DNA of 64,000 nucleotides. Origin: JAJEDW01 sp963555775 (GTDB lineage: Bacteria; Acidobacteriota; Terriglobia; 20CM-2-55-15). Below are positions 17,856 through 26,940 of this stretch, one piece after another. The DNA is taken from NCBI GenBank assembly GCA_963555775.3, contig CAUVWY020000001.1:1-64000 (forward strand), in the 5' to 3' direction. The translations under genes were made by a program, and so were the position numbers. Position 1 is the stretch's first letter, and each line of letters begins with the position of its first letter. Under the pieces are notes generated by a model. It had not been told where the DNA came from, made no database searches, and worked only from the letters and a program-made list of their open reading frames with translations.

Positions 17856-18074
17856 GCCAACGACCAGAACAAATGTCAGCCCTATCTATAAATTCCTCAC
17901 GGATTCCTCCCAGGACTTGAGGGTTGCCTTAAAACGTCACCTCTCAATCAGGCACATCAGACCATTCCTGCTGGAATGTGTCAAGAGTTCTTGGCGGAGT
18001 GCTAAACAACGAAAAATCGATGGATTCGGCGATGGATTGGACCCTCGCCGCCACGCGGACTGGGTCGTACATAC

Positions 18075-18167
18075 GGTCGGGGGTCACAATCCCCCCGACG
18101 GCGCTGGTCGGGGGTCACAATCCCCCCGACGGCGCTGGTCGGGGGGATTGTGACCCCCGACAGCGCT
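18075..18167. repeat. Three 31-bp repeat units, the last inverted, forming a long hairpin
   Basis: Two identical 31-bp units (18075-18105 and 18106-18136) are followed by a third (18137-18167) whose 24-bp core is the reverse complement of theirs. The core, GTCGGGGGTCACAATCCC and on, is itself nearly palindromic. Units two and three can form a 24-bp stem with a 7-base loop. It sits downstream of the CRTAC1 gene stop (18194) and upstream of the TonB receptor start, so it could terminate or protect the CRTAC1 transcript. There is no T-tract. Confidence 0.85.
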
Positions 18168-18193
18168 CATGAAGCTCGGCTACAGAATAGACA

Positions 18194-19900
18194 TCATCGG
18201 GCCGAGTAGGGATCGTGGGAGGTGACGCCCGAGCCCTCCGACACGGTCACTACCTGATTGGCGGCAATATTTTCCACCGTGTCCACAGTGCCGCTGGGCC
18301 AGACGATTTCAAGACGGTTGGCAGACTCGGATTGGCCGAGGCCAAAATGGACTCGGAGATCGTTCTGCGCGAGATAACTCGAACCCGCCTTGACGCCCCT
18401 GAACAAGGTCTTTCCATCGACCTCGAGCCGCAGACGCGCTCCGATACCGTCCCGGTTGCTTTCCTCTCCAACCAGACGCACCAGAATGGAATTGTTCCGG
18501 TTGCCTCCATCGTTGCGCAACAGGTCCGCTGTTTGGCCGCTGTTGACGATCAGCAGATCCAGGTCTCCGTCATTGTCCAGATCCCCAACCGCCAGCGCAC
18601 GACTGACCTTTTCGAGACCGAAGCCCGGTCCCGACCGCAGCCCGACATCTTCGAACCGGCCCGTTCCATCGTTTTCGAGCAAGAGGTTTCTTTGCGGGTA
18701 GGTGGTATCGTCCCGGAACAACTCGACGTTGTCGATGACGTCGCCGTTCGCGATGGCCAGGTCCAGGTCGGTGTCGTTATCGTAGTCGAAAAATGCCGTG
18801 CCGAAGCCGACGAAGGGCAGCGTCGCGGCGCCCACACCGCTGGGGAAAGTGGCGTCGATGTAGAATCCACTTCCCAGATTCCGGTACAGGTTGTGCGTCT
18901 GCCGGCTCAAGTTGGTCACAATGATTTCGAGCAGCCCATCGTTGTCGATATCCCCCAGGTCGGTTCCCATTCCCGCGAGAGGCTCCCCTTCTTCGCCGAG
19001 CGCCACCCCCGACAACAGCCCAACCTCGGCGAACGTACCGTCGCCCTCATTGTGAAACAGGAAGTTGCGGACCGAATCGTTGGCCACATAGATATCGATC
19101 CAACCGTCGTCGTCGTAGTCCCCGAATACGACCCCGAGGCCCTTCCCCTCCGTCGTGTACACACCCGCTTCCATGCTGATGTCGGTAAACGTGCCGTCGC
19201 CATTGTTTCGGTAGAGAACATCGGATAATCCGTTGTAAACATTGGGATGGCAGTAGACTCGTTCGTCCACGAATTCGTCCCCGCAGTACTTGTTGTTGTC
19301 GAAGCGGAAATCGACGTAGTTCGTTACGTATAGATCGAGGTCACCGTCCCGGTCCACATCGCCGAAAGCACAGCTTGCGCTCCACTCGTCGAAGCCCACG
19401 CCGGATTCCCGCGTGGTGTCGATGAAGCTCCCCTCTCCGGTATTGCGGTAGAGTCTGTTGGAATCGACGCTCGTGATGTAGAGATCTACCCAACCGTCGT
19501 TGTCGTAATCCGCCGAACAGGCGCCCATACCAAACCCGGAGACCCCCAGCCCGGCCAGATCGGTGCGATCGGTGAACGTACCGTCTGAATTGTTCCGATA
19601 GAGCCGGTGCCGGGCTCCACGCTGAAGGTCTTCGTCAACGAAGGACCCTCCGTTGATCAAAAGAATGTCGGGCCAAGTGTCGTTATCGTAGTCGAAGATG
19701 AGTCCACCGCCTCCCATCGTTTCGGGCAGGTACTTGTCGGGAGTCGCTCCGTTTTCATGCCGAAACGAAATCCCGGCCTCGCTGGCGATGTTGGGGAAGA
19801 GTACAGCGGCTCGGTTCTGGAACTCGAAGGCGAACGAAACCCAACCCGCTCCACCCAGAGCGACGAAGGCACTCGCCGCAATCCCGTTCCGGAGTGTCAT
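18194..19900 (-). CDS. CRTAC1 family protein (FG-GAP/VCBS repeats with ASPIC/UnbV domain)
   Basis: A 568-residue exported protein. A hydrophobic N-terminus (ASAFVALGGAGWVSFAF) serves as leader. Residues 35-440 hold repeated FG-GAP/VCBS units with calcium-binding DxDxDG-like loops (FDYDNDTWPDI, DYDNDGWVDLY, DVDRDGDLDLY, DLDNDGDLDLL), predicted to form a beta-propeller. The C-terminal 80 residues are an ASPIC/UnbV domain (GIGARLRLEVDG, LRVHFGLGQ, WPSGTVDTVENI). The gene begins 9 bases after the PpiC/TPR gene, so both are in one operon, ahead of the TonB receptor. This trio recurs in Acidobacteriota and may take part in surface binding or uptake; the function is not established. Confidence 0.92.
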   Translation of the reverse strand: MTLRNGIAASAFVALGGAGWVSFAFEFQNRAAVLFPNIASEAGISFRHENGATPDKYLPETMGGGGLIFDYDNDTWPDILLINGGSFVDEDLQRGARHRLYRNNSDGTFTDRTDLAGLGVSGFGMGACSADYDNDGWVDLYITSVDSNRLYRNTGEGSFIDTTRESGVGFDEWSASCAFGDVDRDGDLDLYVTNYVDFRFDNNKYCGDEFVDERVYCHPNVYNGLSDVLYRNNGDGTFTDISMEAGVYTTEGKGLGVVFGDYDDDGWIDIYVANDSVRNFLFHNEGDGTFAEVGLLSGVALGEEGEPLAGMGTDLGDIDNDGLLEIIVTNLSRQTHNLYRNLGSGFYIDATFPSGVGAATLPFVGFGTAFFDYDNDTDLDLAIANGDVIDNVELFRDDTTYPQRNLLLENDGTGRFEDVGLRSGPGFGLEKVSRALAVGDLDNDGDLDLLIVNSGQTADLLRNDGGNRNNSILVRLVGEESNRDGIGARLRLEVDGKTLFRGVKAGSSYLAQNDLRVHFGLGQSESANRLEIVWPSGTVDTVENIAANQVVTVSEGSGVTSHDPYSAR

Positions 19901-19909
19901 CGTTCGAAC

Positions 19910-22042
19910 TCAGTCGAGGGCCATCTCGGCGTCCCGCTTTTCCAGATAGAGGGCCTGATGCCGTTCGCTGGCTTCGGCATTCCCGACGGCTCGATAGGCC
20001 GCGGCGAGGTTCTTGTGGACGATGAAATCATCGCTGAGTCCCAGCTCGATCAACGTCAGAAAGGTATCGGCCGCTTCGCCATGCCGGCCCAGCTTGTTCT
20101 GGGCGAGTCCCAGCTTGAAGTAGAGCTGTGGAGCGTCCGGGTGCATTTCGATGGCTTCCCGATACATTTGAATACCGATTTCGTATTGACCCTCCAGAAG
20201 CTGGGCCATCGCGCCCCGGTCGAGAGCGATGATCTCCCGTGTCTGCTGTTCTTCGGCCTGCCGCTCGGCATCGAGCAGCTGATACTCCTGTATGAGGCGC
20301 ACGCCCTCTTCGGTCTGGCCCATGGCGACCAGGGCCCGACCCCGCAAATACCGCGGAGTGAGCAGGTCCGGATCGACTTCGAGCGCCCTCATTGCCGCCT
20401 GTGCCGACTCCTCGAAGCGCTCCAGGCTCAAGAGCGCTTCCGTAAGCCGATTGAGCGCGGAAACGTTGTCCGGGTCCATACCGAGCACCCACCGGTAGTC
20501 TTCCAGAGCCTCCTCGCGGCGGAGTGAACGGAAGTACACAACGCCCCGCCCGAGCCGCGACTCGACGATTGCCGGATCGATTTCGAAGGCGCGGTCGTAA
20601 GCTGCGATCGCCTCGTCGAACCGACCCGCACCGCCATGAAGATCACCGATTCTTCGAGATATGAAGCTGCGCATCTGGGCGTCGATGACGGGATCGAGAC
20701 CCGGTGGGCCCGGCGTCATACTCGCCTGTTCGAATGCTTCGAGTGCCGCCTGGGTGGCTCCGGAATTCACGTGCAACTCGCCCAGGTGGTAATAGGCTTC
20801 CCGGGACTCAAAGCGTTGTGCCATTTCCTTCAGCATCAACTCCGCCTCGCTCACCATGTCTTCCCGGGTGAAGATATCCGCCATCCCCAGATAGCTTTCC
20901 TCGGCCACCGGGGCCCGTGTCATCGAGCGCGCGAACGCCTCGCGCGCTGCCCGGTATTCTTCGTCCCGGAACGACGCCAAGCTGACCACGTCCGTAAAAC
21001 GTTCGTACACTTCCTGAACGAGAGTTCTGGCGAGCGCGTTGCGAGTCGTGACGGTGGTGGCGTGATCCGTGCCAAGGGCCCGCTCGAAGATCTCCAGCGC
21101 ACGCCGCAAGAGCACTTCCGCCTCGCCATAATCTTCGAGGACACGCTTGAGTTCTCCAAGGCTGCTGAGGCTTTGGGCTACGTCGGGATGGTCCAAACCC
21201 AGATTGCGCTCGCGTATCTCCAGCGACCGGCGGAACAAGGCTTCCGCTTCGTCCCGGGCGCCCCGGGCTTGGCGAACAGCCCCGAGGTTGTTCAGGCCGG
21301 CCGCGACGTTCGGGTGTTCGGGGCCCAGTGTCCGGTCCCAGATCCCCAGAGCACGCTCATAGAGAGGTTCGGCCTTCGCGTATTCCTCCTGTGCATGGTA
21401 GAGCAGCGCCTGATTGTTCAGAGTCAGCGCCAGATCGGGGTGGTCCGGGCCCAGGCTGGCCTCATAAAGCACCACGGCCCGGTCATAGAGGGGCACGGCA
21501 TTCACGTAATCGCTTTCGAGACGGTGCACTTCAGCCAGATTGGCGAGGCTCTGCGCAAGACGGTCGGGTTCGAGTTGCTCCGCCGCATCGACTGCCGCCG
21601 CCAAGGACTCGATGGCTGCCGGATAGCGTCCCTCGCCAAACGCCCTGAAGCCTGCTTCCTTGTGCACGATCCAGGTCTTTTCGCGTTCGCCGAGTAGCTG
21701 AATCAGGAAAAACCAGTCGTCGAGCGGCGTGAGGGCGCTCATTTCTCCCGGCGTCAGGCCCTCGATCGCCTCCTGGAACTCACGTCTGAGATCGCCCACG
21801 GCAACGGCGCCCATATAGCCGCCCGCTGTCCTTGAGGGATCCACGGAGTGCTCCTGTGCCAGTCGCTCGATCGATATGCCGCGAGCGATTCCCTCCCGGA
21901 CTTCCCCAGCCGCGGCTTCCGTGTCGACGATGATGATCCGCAGTTCGGGACGGTCCACCTGTTCGGCGCCGAAACCAGTCGCGGCCGGCGGGGTCAGCAA
22001 AGCGATGAAAGCCAGAACCGCTATGTTGAGGACACGTCGCAT
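19910..22042 (-). CDS. Exported PpiC-like rotamase and TPR-repeat protein
   Basis: About 710 residues. I favour the ATG at 22042, which opens a signal peptide (MRRVLNIAVLAFIALL); an ATG six codons upstream is also possible and neither has a strong ribosome site. Residues 30-125 look like a parvulin-type peptidyl-prolyl isomerase domain (LRIIIVDTEAAAGEV, LAQEHSVDPS, GGYMGAV, DLRREFQEAIEGLTPGEMS). After that come many TPR units in two blocks: the kinesin-light-chain type (LNNQALLYHAQEEYAKAEPLYERAL) and a classical C-terminal set (DEAIAAYDRAFEIDP). It likely acts as a periplasmic scaffold or chaperone for the CRTAC1 protein encoded next. A truncated copy of its 5' end lies at 13420-13593. Confidence 0.88.
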   Translation of the reverse strand: MRRVLNIAVLAFIALLTPPAATGFGAEQVDRPELRIIIVDTEAAAGEVREGIARGISIERLAQEHSVDPSRTAGGYMGAVAVGDLRREFQEAIEGLTPGEMSALTPLDDWFFLIQLLGEREKTWIVHKEAGFRAFGEGRYPAAIESLAAAVDAAEQLEPDRLAQSLANLAEVHRLESDYVNAVPLYDRAVVLYEASLGPDHPDLALTLNNQALLYHAQEEYAKAEPLYERALGIWDRTLGPEHPNVAAGLNNLGAVRQARGARDEAEALFRRSLEIRERNLGLDHPDVAQSLSSLGELKRVLEDYGEAEVLLRRALEIFERALGTDHATTVTTRNALARTLVQEVYERFTDVVSLASFRDEEYRAAREAFARSMTRAPVAEESYLGMADIFTREDMVSEAELMLKEMAQRFESREAYYHLGELHVNSGATQAALEAFEQASMTPGPPGLDPVIDAQMRSFISRRIGDLHGGAGRFDEAIAAYDRAFEIDPAIVESRLGRGVVYFRSLRREEALEDYRWVLGMDPDNVSALNRLTEALLSLERFEESAQAAMRALEVDPDLLTPRYLRGRALVAMGQTEEGVRLIQEYQLLDAERQAEEQQTREIIALDRGAMAQLLEGQYEIGIQMYREAIEMHPDAPQLYFKLGLAQNKLGRHGEAADTFLTLIELGLSDDFIVHKNLAAAYRAVGNAEASERHQALYLEKRDAEMALD

Positions 22043-22298
22043 GGGCTCATCTTCAAACATTTCCGATTCGAGGACAAAGCAAAAATGCCGGGCGGATCGA
22101 TATCGGAGGGCAGGGTTATTAAAGGTTTCTACGCCCTTGCCGCATGCCCTTCGCCGGGCCGCAGATTACCAAGAAAGGGAGTTTTTCGGCAACCTGCCAA
22201 GCGCTCTTGTGGATCCACCGCGACAATACGTTCACTCCCAAAATCATGACGCTCCGGCGCCAAGAGGCTGCCGCCAATACTTGTGCGACTGGTTATTG

Positions 22299-22874
22299 TC
22301 AGCGGAGACCAACGGGCAGCGCGTAAAATCGAATGTGAACCGCGAGCTCACCTTGAGCACGCCGCACCATACCCACGAATGGGGCCTTGTTGAGCCATTC
22401 ATATTGCCCTGTCGGCGCTTCCAAAAATGCCATTGTATAGACGGGGGCGGTATTGCCGTCCGTCGCAGTACAGGCAATGCCTTTGTTCAATACGTTGATC
22501 ACAACACCGTCGTCGGTCCTGAGCATGTAGTCCGCTTCGAGAACGGTGCAGCCGTCGCTGCGTTCCAACTGCCAGTCCCAGCCTCCCGCCATCACTGTCC
22601 CATTGATCCTGGGTCCGGAAAATGTTCCGCCTGTAATCGGCACAATATTGCGGCCACCGTAGGGAGTCTCGCCTACACCGACATCGGCCCCCAGCGTAAC
22701 GGTTTCTTCAAATGCGAATTCGAGTTCGGGCAGGTAGGGGTCGTCGACATCCGTGTCCGCCGAGGTCGTCGTTGACCCATCTTGCGCAAATCCGGGCTGC
22801 ATTTGGATGCCAATCAAGAATGCCAGCACGAAAACGCCAAACGCTTTCCGAGTCAGCGCGCTCATTATCGCCAT
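22299..22874 (-). CDS. DUF3237 domain-containing exported protein
   Basis: A 191-residue protein. The ATG at 22874 is selected because GGAGGG lies 8 bases upstream and it opens a signal peptide (FGVFVLAFLIGIQM) cut near GFAQ; the longer frame to 23057 overlaps the divergent amidase gene. The mature part matches DUF3237: LEFAFEETVTLG, the ITGGTFSGPRINGTVMAGGWDW block, then YMLRTDDGVVINVLNKG. The family is small and uncharacterised, predicted to be a beta-barrel. It is divergent from the amidase gene, with about 105 bases between the two starts. Confidence 0.88.
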   Translation of the reverse strand: MAIMSALTRKAFGVFVLAFLIGIQMQPGFAQDGSTTTSADTDVDDPYLPELEFAFEETVTLGADVGVGETPYGGRNIVPITGGTFSGPRINGTVMAGGWDWQLERSDGCTVLEADYMLRTDDGVVINVLNKGIACTATDGNTAPVYTMAFLEAPTGQYEWLNKAPFVGMVRRAQGELAVHIRFYALPVGLR

Positions 22875-22979
22875 TGTCGGTTCCCTCCGTTGATCGCTAT
22901 TGAGTCTGAATCTACTCCTGAACAAGAACACTGCGCAAACGAATGTATTGCCGATGATGCCATAATTGCGGGAGAGCGC

Positions 22980-24449
22980 ATGACTACACGAAGAGCATTC
23001 ATGGGAACGAGTCTGTCCGCAGCCATGCTTTTGGCGGCTCACCGCGCGTTTCCTCAATCCTCCGATCCGACCGACCTCACGCTCGACGAAGCATCGAGCC
23101 TCATTCGCGCCCGCGAGCTGTCACCAGTCGAACTCGTACGCGCGTATCTTTCGCGTATCGAACGCTTCGAGCCGAGCGTGAATGCCTATATCACCGTCAC
23201 GGAGGAGCTCGCTCTGGAGCAGGCGCGACGAGGCGAAGCGGAGATCATGAGCGGCTACTGGCGAGGACCGTTGCACGGGATCCCGATTGCGCTCAAGGAC
23301 AACATCGACACGGCCGGTATCCTCACGACGGCCGCAAGCGAGCTTTTCGAGGATCGCGTCCCCGAATCCGACGCCCAAGTCTATCGGCGGCTGCAGGACG
23401 CAGGCGCCGTGCTGCTCGGGAAGCTGAACATGCACGAGTTTGCGTATGGCGGGACGTCATCGATCACTCACTTTCAGCCCGTGCACAACCCGTGGAATCT
23501 CGAACACATCCCGGGCGGCTCGTCAGGAGGCTCAGCGGCGGCGGCCGCGGCACGGTTGTGTTCGGCGGCCCTGGGCACGGACACTCTCGCGTCGATCCGC
23601 TTGCCGGCGGCCTATTGCGGTATCGTCGGACTCAAGGCGACCCACGGACTCGCAAGCATCCGCGGCATCATCCCCGTGGCCGAATCGCTCGATCACGTCG
23701 GTCCGATGACCCGGACCGTCGCCGACAGCGCACACGTACTGCAGGCGATCGCCGGATTCGACGCGCTTGATCCGATGAGCATTCGCGCCCAACTACCGGT
23801 GTATGCCGGCGCGCTCGATCGCAGCACGGCCGAGGTCAGGCTCGGCATACCGCGAACGCCTTACTACGAAACGCTCGACAGCGACGTAGCGACGGCGATT
23901 GAGGGGGCTCTGGGCGTGCTTGACGGCCTCACGGCCGAAACCCGGGACGTGGAGTTGCCTCCGACGCCCGACTTCGCGGTACTCCTGGCGGAAGCGTACG
24001 CCTATCACCAGCGGTACCTCTCCGACCCTGCGAATCATCGCTTCTACGACAGTGTGACGCTTGAGCGGCTTCTGGCCGCTGGCGAATTTTCTGCGGCCAG
24101 CTACATCGAAACACGGCGCGAACTAGCGATCGCAAGGCACGCGATCGTCGAGACTTTCGCGAATGTCGATCTGATCGTCACACCGACGACGCCGGGCCTG
24201 CCCGAGGAGATCAGCAACGCTCAAAACCCTGCCGAGGCGTCCGGGGCAGAGCTTTCAGTGCGCAATACTTTCGCTTTCAACCTCTATGGTATCCCGACGA
24301 TTTCCGTCCCCTGCGGCTTCAGCCGCACAGGACTGCCCATCGGCTTGCAGATCAGCGGTCCACCGCTCGGCGAAGCGGCCGTTCTCGGGCTCGCGCACGC
24401 GTACGAGCAAGCGACCGAGTGGCACCGGCGGCGGCCGCCGCTCGCGTGA
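22980..24449 (+). CDS. Amidase-signature family protein, exported, altered active-site loop
   Basis: A 489-residue amidase-signature enzyme, a family hydrolysing amide bonds with a Ser-cisSer-Lys triad. The ATG at 22980 follows GGGAG. The N-terminus (TTRRAFMGTSLSAAMLL) looks like a twin-arginine leader. The triad is present: Lys106 (ALKDNID), Ser181 in GGSSGGS and Ser205, with the 24-residue Ser-Ser spacing of fatty acid amide hydrolase. The two glycines normally before the nucleophile (TGGSIR) are Leu203-Ala204 here (TLASIR), which should change the oxyanion hole. The C-terminal region (NLYGIPTISVPCGF, GLPIGLQISGP) is normal. Neighbours are a SnoaL-like protein downstream and a divergent DUF3237 gene. 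Confidence 0.9.
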   Translation: MTTRRAFMGTSLSAAMLLAAHRAFPQSSDPTDLTLDEASSLIRARELSPVELVRAYLSRIERFEPSVNAYITVTEELALEQARRGEAEIMSGYWRGPLHGIPIALKDNIDTAGILTTAASELFEDRVPESDAQVYRRLQDAGAVLLGKLNMHEFAYGGTSSITHFQPVHNPWNLEHIPGGSSGGSAAAAAARLCSAALGTDTLASIRLPAAYCGIVGLKATHGLASIRGIIPVAESLDHVGPMTRTVADSAHVLQAIAGFDALDPMSIRAQLPVYAGALDRSTAEVRLGIPRTPYYETLDSDVATAIEGALGVLDGLTAETRDVELPPTPDFAVLLAEAYAYHQRYLSDPANHRFYDSVTLERLLAAGEFSAASYIETRRELAIARHAIVETFANVDLIVTPTTPGLPEEISNAQNPAEASGAELSVRNTFAFNLYGIPTISVPCGFSRTGLPIGLQISGPPLGEAAVLGLAHAYEQATEWHRRRPPLA

Positions 24450-24504
24450 CGGGCCAGCACAACACGTAAGGTGAGCGAAAAACGTCTCCGGAGGGCGGGC
24501 AATC

Positions 24505-25041
24505 ATGCGCAACACTGAACGAATCTCTTGGGTGATCGCAATTCTGGCTTCTACGGTTGCGATATTGGCGATCACGTGGCGCCCGGATCCCGGACCGAGC
24601 ACAACGGCCCAGGCAGAGCTCGAAGCGAACAAACAGATTCTGCTCGATTTTTTCAGCTTCGGCGGCCCCCGCGACGTAAGGGCCGAGCGGTTCATGACCG
24701 AAGACTATATTCAGCACAATCCACGCCTGCTGAAGATGGACGAAATTACGGCCGCGTCGGGGCGGCAATCCTGGATACAGGGCTTCGAGGAAGCCCAGCG
24801 CCGAGGCATCAGGATTGTCGATCTTGGTGGAATCCCGTTGCGCGACCCTGTCATTGTCATGGCCGAAGGCGATCTCGTCACTGCGATCTATCGTGGCGAG
24901 ATGACCGATCCCGATGATTCCAATCGGACGTACGAGGCATTCGCGTTCGAGACCGTGCGAATCCGTGACGGAAAAATGTCCGAACACTGGGACCAGGTTA
25001 CCTTGGCGCCGGGATGGATGAACGGCGAGTCTGCCCAATAG
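24505..25041 (+). CDS. SnoaL-like/NTF2-fold protein with N-terminal membrane anchor
   Basis: A 178-residue protein. Residues 7-25 form one hydrophobic segment (SWVIAILASTVAILAIT) with no clear cleavage site, so it is probably anchored facing the periplasm. The rest is an NTF2-like SnoaL domain: NKQILLDFFSFG, a YIQHNP motif, RGIRIVDLGGIP, and the ending RIRDGKMSEHWDQV. Members bind or transform small molecules, but without a characterised relative the substrate is open. A GGAGGGCGGG ribosome site precedes the ATG. It follows the amidase gene by 55 bases on the same strand and may share its transcript. Confidence 0.82.
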   Translation: MRNTERISWVIAILASTVAILAITWRPDPGPSTTAQAELEANKQILLDFFSFGGPRDVRAERFMTEDYIQHNPRLLKMDEITAASGRQSWIQGFEEAQRRGIRIVDLGGIPLRDPVIVMAEGDLVTAIYRGEMTDPDDSNRTYEAFAFETVRIRDGKMSEHWDQVTLAPGWMNGESAQ

Positions 25042-25195
25042 CGCCCCCGTGCGCGACCCCGAGGCTTCTACCGCGGGCTGCTAATGGACGGTGCATACCG
25101 AGTTGACCTCCGACACGGTCGGCAATACCATTCAGTGAGTCATCCGTTCGGTTGATTCGATGGGTTCGGTTCGACCCGGGCCCCGGGGAGGAAGC

Positions 25196-26260
25196 ATGAG
25201 CTTTTTTGGCAAAGCCGGGCTTTGTTCGTTGGCGGCGGCCATGACGGTTGCAGTCGGCTCGGAGCGCGCGTACGCACAGGACACCGCCGGGGCCGACGCC
25301 GCGGAATGTGTGCCGCTGGCTGAACAATACCCGAACTTGGGCACCAGCCAGAGCATTTCCGCGCGCCGGGAGTTCGCCGCGTCATGGGGATCTTTCGAGC
25401 TTCCGGGCGGTCCGTGCGGATACCCGTCGGCGGAAGAGCACTACAATGCGTTGCTCGCCGACGTGGAGTCGCGCGGCGGCCCGACCGTTCATGACTACGC
25501 CACGCTTCCGGACTGGACCGGCCACTGGGGGACCGACAACAACACGGGTGAACTCGCTATCGTGGGGTTGGCGGCCACGACCGAAGGCATGGCTGCGCGT
25601 TTGACGCCGGAAGCCAGCGCGACATTTCTCCATGACGCGCGCATGTGGCGGGAAGGCCACGCGATCGACCCGATCTCATTCTGCCTCCCACCGAACTTCC
25701 CTCGCTGGGTGACCGAGTATGGATACCGGGAGCACTTTCTATCTCCCGAGAAGACTCTCCTTGGCAGCGAGATGATGAACCAGTTCCGTCGGATCTTTAC
25801 CGACGGGCGCACGCATCCGTCCGATGAGTGGATGACCAACGAATGGCTCGGCTACTCGATCGGTTTCTGGGATGAGGACGTCCTGACGATATGGACGCGA
25901 GGTATCAAGGAGGGCATCCTGCAGCGCAACATGCCGCGCCAGACGAACGAGATGGAGGTCATCGAGCGATGGCGGCGCGTGGAGCCGCTCGAACCGGACT
26001 CACTCGGTCGAATCGAAATCGAGATCACCATGTACGACCCGACCTTCGTGGAGCCCTGGCATACCGTCGCTGCCTATTACAAGGAAGACGATCGGACCGC
26101 GGAACTCAAGGAACGCGTCTGGCCGCATCAGTGGGACTGCGAGGAGGGATCCAACTGGTACATCACCGACGACGGGATCGTGAGCCAGTACGCGCCTGGA
26201 GAAAAGCCTGACATTACCGATCCCGACTACTGGTTCAATGAGGATTACATACATCAATAA
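25196..26260 (+). CDS. Exported protein of unknown function, partner of a DUF6152 protein
   Basis: A 354-residue protein. The ATG at 25196, 12 codons inside the longest frame, follows GGGGAGGAA and opens a signal peptide ending AYAQ. I cannot name a characterised family, but the layout (aromatic-rich, a TLPDWTGHWGTDN segment, then FCLPPNFPRWVTEYGYREHFLSPEK and a closing YYKEDDRTAELKERVWPHQW) is of a type that occurs in proteobacterial and acidobacterial genomes beside DUF6152 genes. That is the arrangement here, with the DUF6152 gene 30 bases downstream. The pair is probably one transcriptional unit acting in the periplasm. Confidence 0.75.
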   Translation: MSFFGKAGLCSLAAAMTVAVGSERAYAQDTAGADAAECVPLAEQYPNLGTSQSISARREFAASWGSFELPGGPCGYPSAEEHYNALLADVESRGGPTVHDYATLPDWTGHWGTDNNTGELAIVGLAATTEGMAARLTPEASATFLHDARMWREGHAIDPISFCLPPNFPRWVTEYGYREHFLSPEKTLLGSEMMNQFRRIFTDGRTHPSDEWMTNEWLGYSIGFWDEDVLTIWTRGIKEGILQRNMPRQTNEMEVIERWRRVEPLEPDSLGRIEIEITMYDPTFVEPWHTVAAYYKEDDRTAELKERVWPHQWDCEEGSNWYITDDGIVSQYAPGEKPDITDPDYWFNEDYIHQ

Positions 26261-26290
26261 GTAGTCGGCCGATCCAAGGAGTCGAGAATC

Positions 26291-26695
26291 GTGAAGAGTC
26301 ACATGTGCATGACATCCGCATCCATCGGCATGGCGCTTGCCTTGCTGGCGCCTCTGGTATCGGCCCATCACTCGTCGGCCATGTTCAACCGTGAGGTGGA
26401 TCTGACATTGACGGGTGAAGTCCGCGAGTTCGCGTACCTGAATCCGCATTCGTGGCTGTATGTCACCGTGACATCGGAAGAGGGAACCGTGACCGAGTGG
26501 GGTTTCGAGCTGAGTTCACCGACGCTCCTTCGCCGTGAAGGTGTTTCGCCCAACTTCTGGAGCGTGGGCGACCGGGTCACAGTGAGAACCAATCCGCTGA
26601 TCGACGGCCGCCCGGCCGGTAACATGCGCGGCGCCATCACTTCCGATGGCAAGACCTACGGCGACGCGAGCGGTCTGGAAGCGCCGGATCGATGA
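26291..26695 (+). CDS. DUF6152 family exported protein
   Basis: A 134-residue periplasmic protein. The signal peptide (ASIGMALALLAPLVSA) ends just before the family's hallmark AHHSSAMF, so the mature protein begins with a His-His pair that may bind metal. The following beta-rich segment (LTGEVREFAYLNPHSWLYVTV, written in two parts in the family alignment as a GxVxxFxxxNPHS motif) resembles small OB-like folds. It is co-directional with the unknown exported protein 30 bases upstream. Function is unknown. Downstream, about 245 bases to the next gene contain nothing I can identify. Confidence 0.85.
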   Translation: MKSHMCMTSASIGMALALLAPLVSAHHSSAMFNREVDLTLTGEVREFAYLNPHSWLYVTVTSEEGTVTEWGFELSSPTLLRREGVSPNFWSVGDRVTVRTNPLIDGRPAGNMRGAITSDGKTYGDASGLEAPDR

Positions 26696-26940
26696 GATGT
26701 ACGCCGCGTCGGAAAGTCTTGTAGGCGAAAATTGATGGTCCGACTTCGAATTCCGTACCTTGACATGATCGTGGCGTTAGCTTGGCCAGCAGTGGCCGGC
26801 GACTATGAACAGAGTCCACTTGACAACTGAAGACACGTCGAGATCGTGAGCGTTCAGCCCCGCGACGACGTTTTGAAAGCCGTTCTACCACCCGACCCAG
26901 ATCAGCGACGCCAACCTCGAGGTGCTTGCGGCTTAACCTC

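Noticed and set aside
18075..18167. CRISPR array
   Set aside because: The three units adjoin one another without spacers, one is inverted, and there are no cas genes.
26700..26940. Possible 3' end of a lost gene reading into a TAA near 26936
   Set aside because: Only about 16 plausible residues (TQISDANLEVLAA) could be read, too few to support a pseudogene call.
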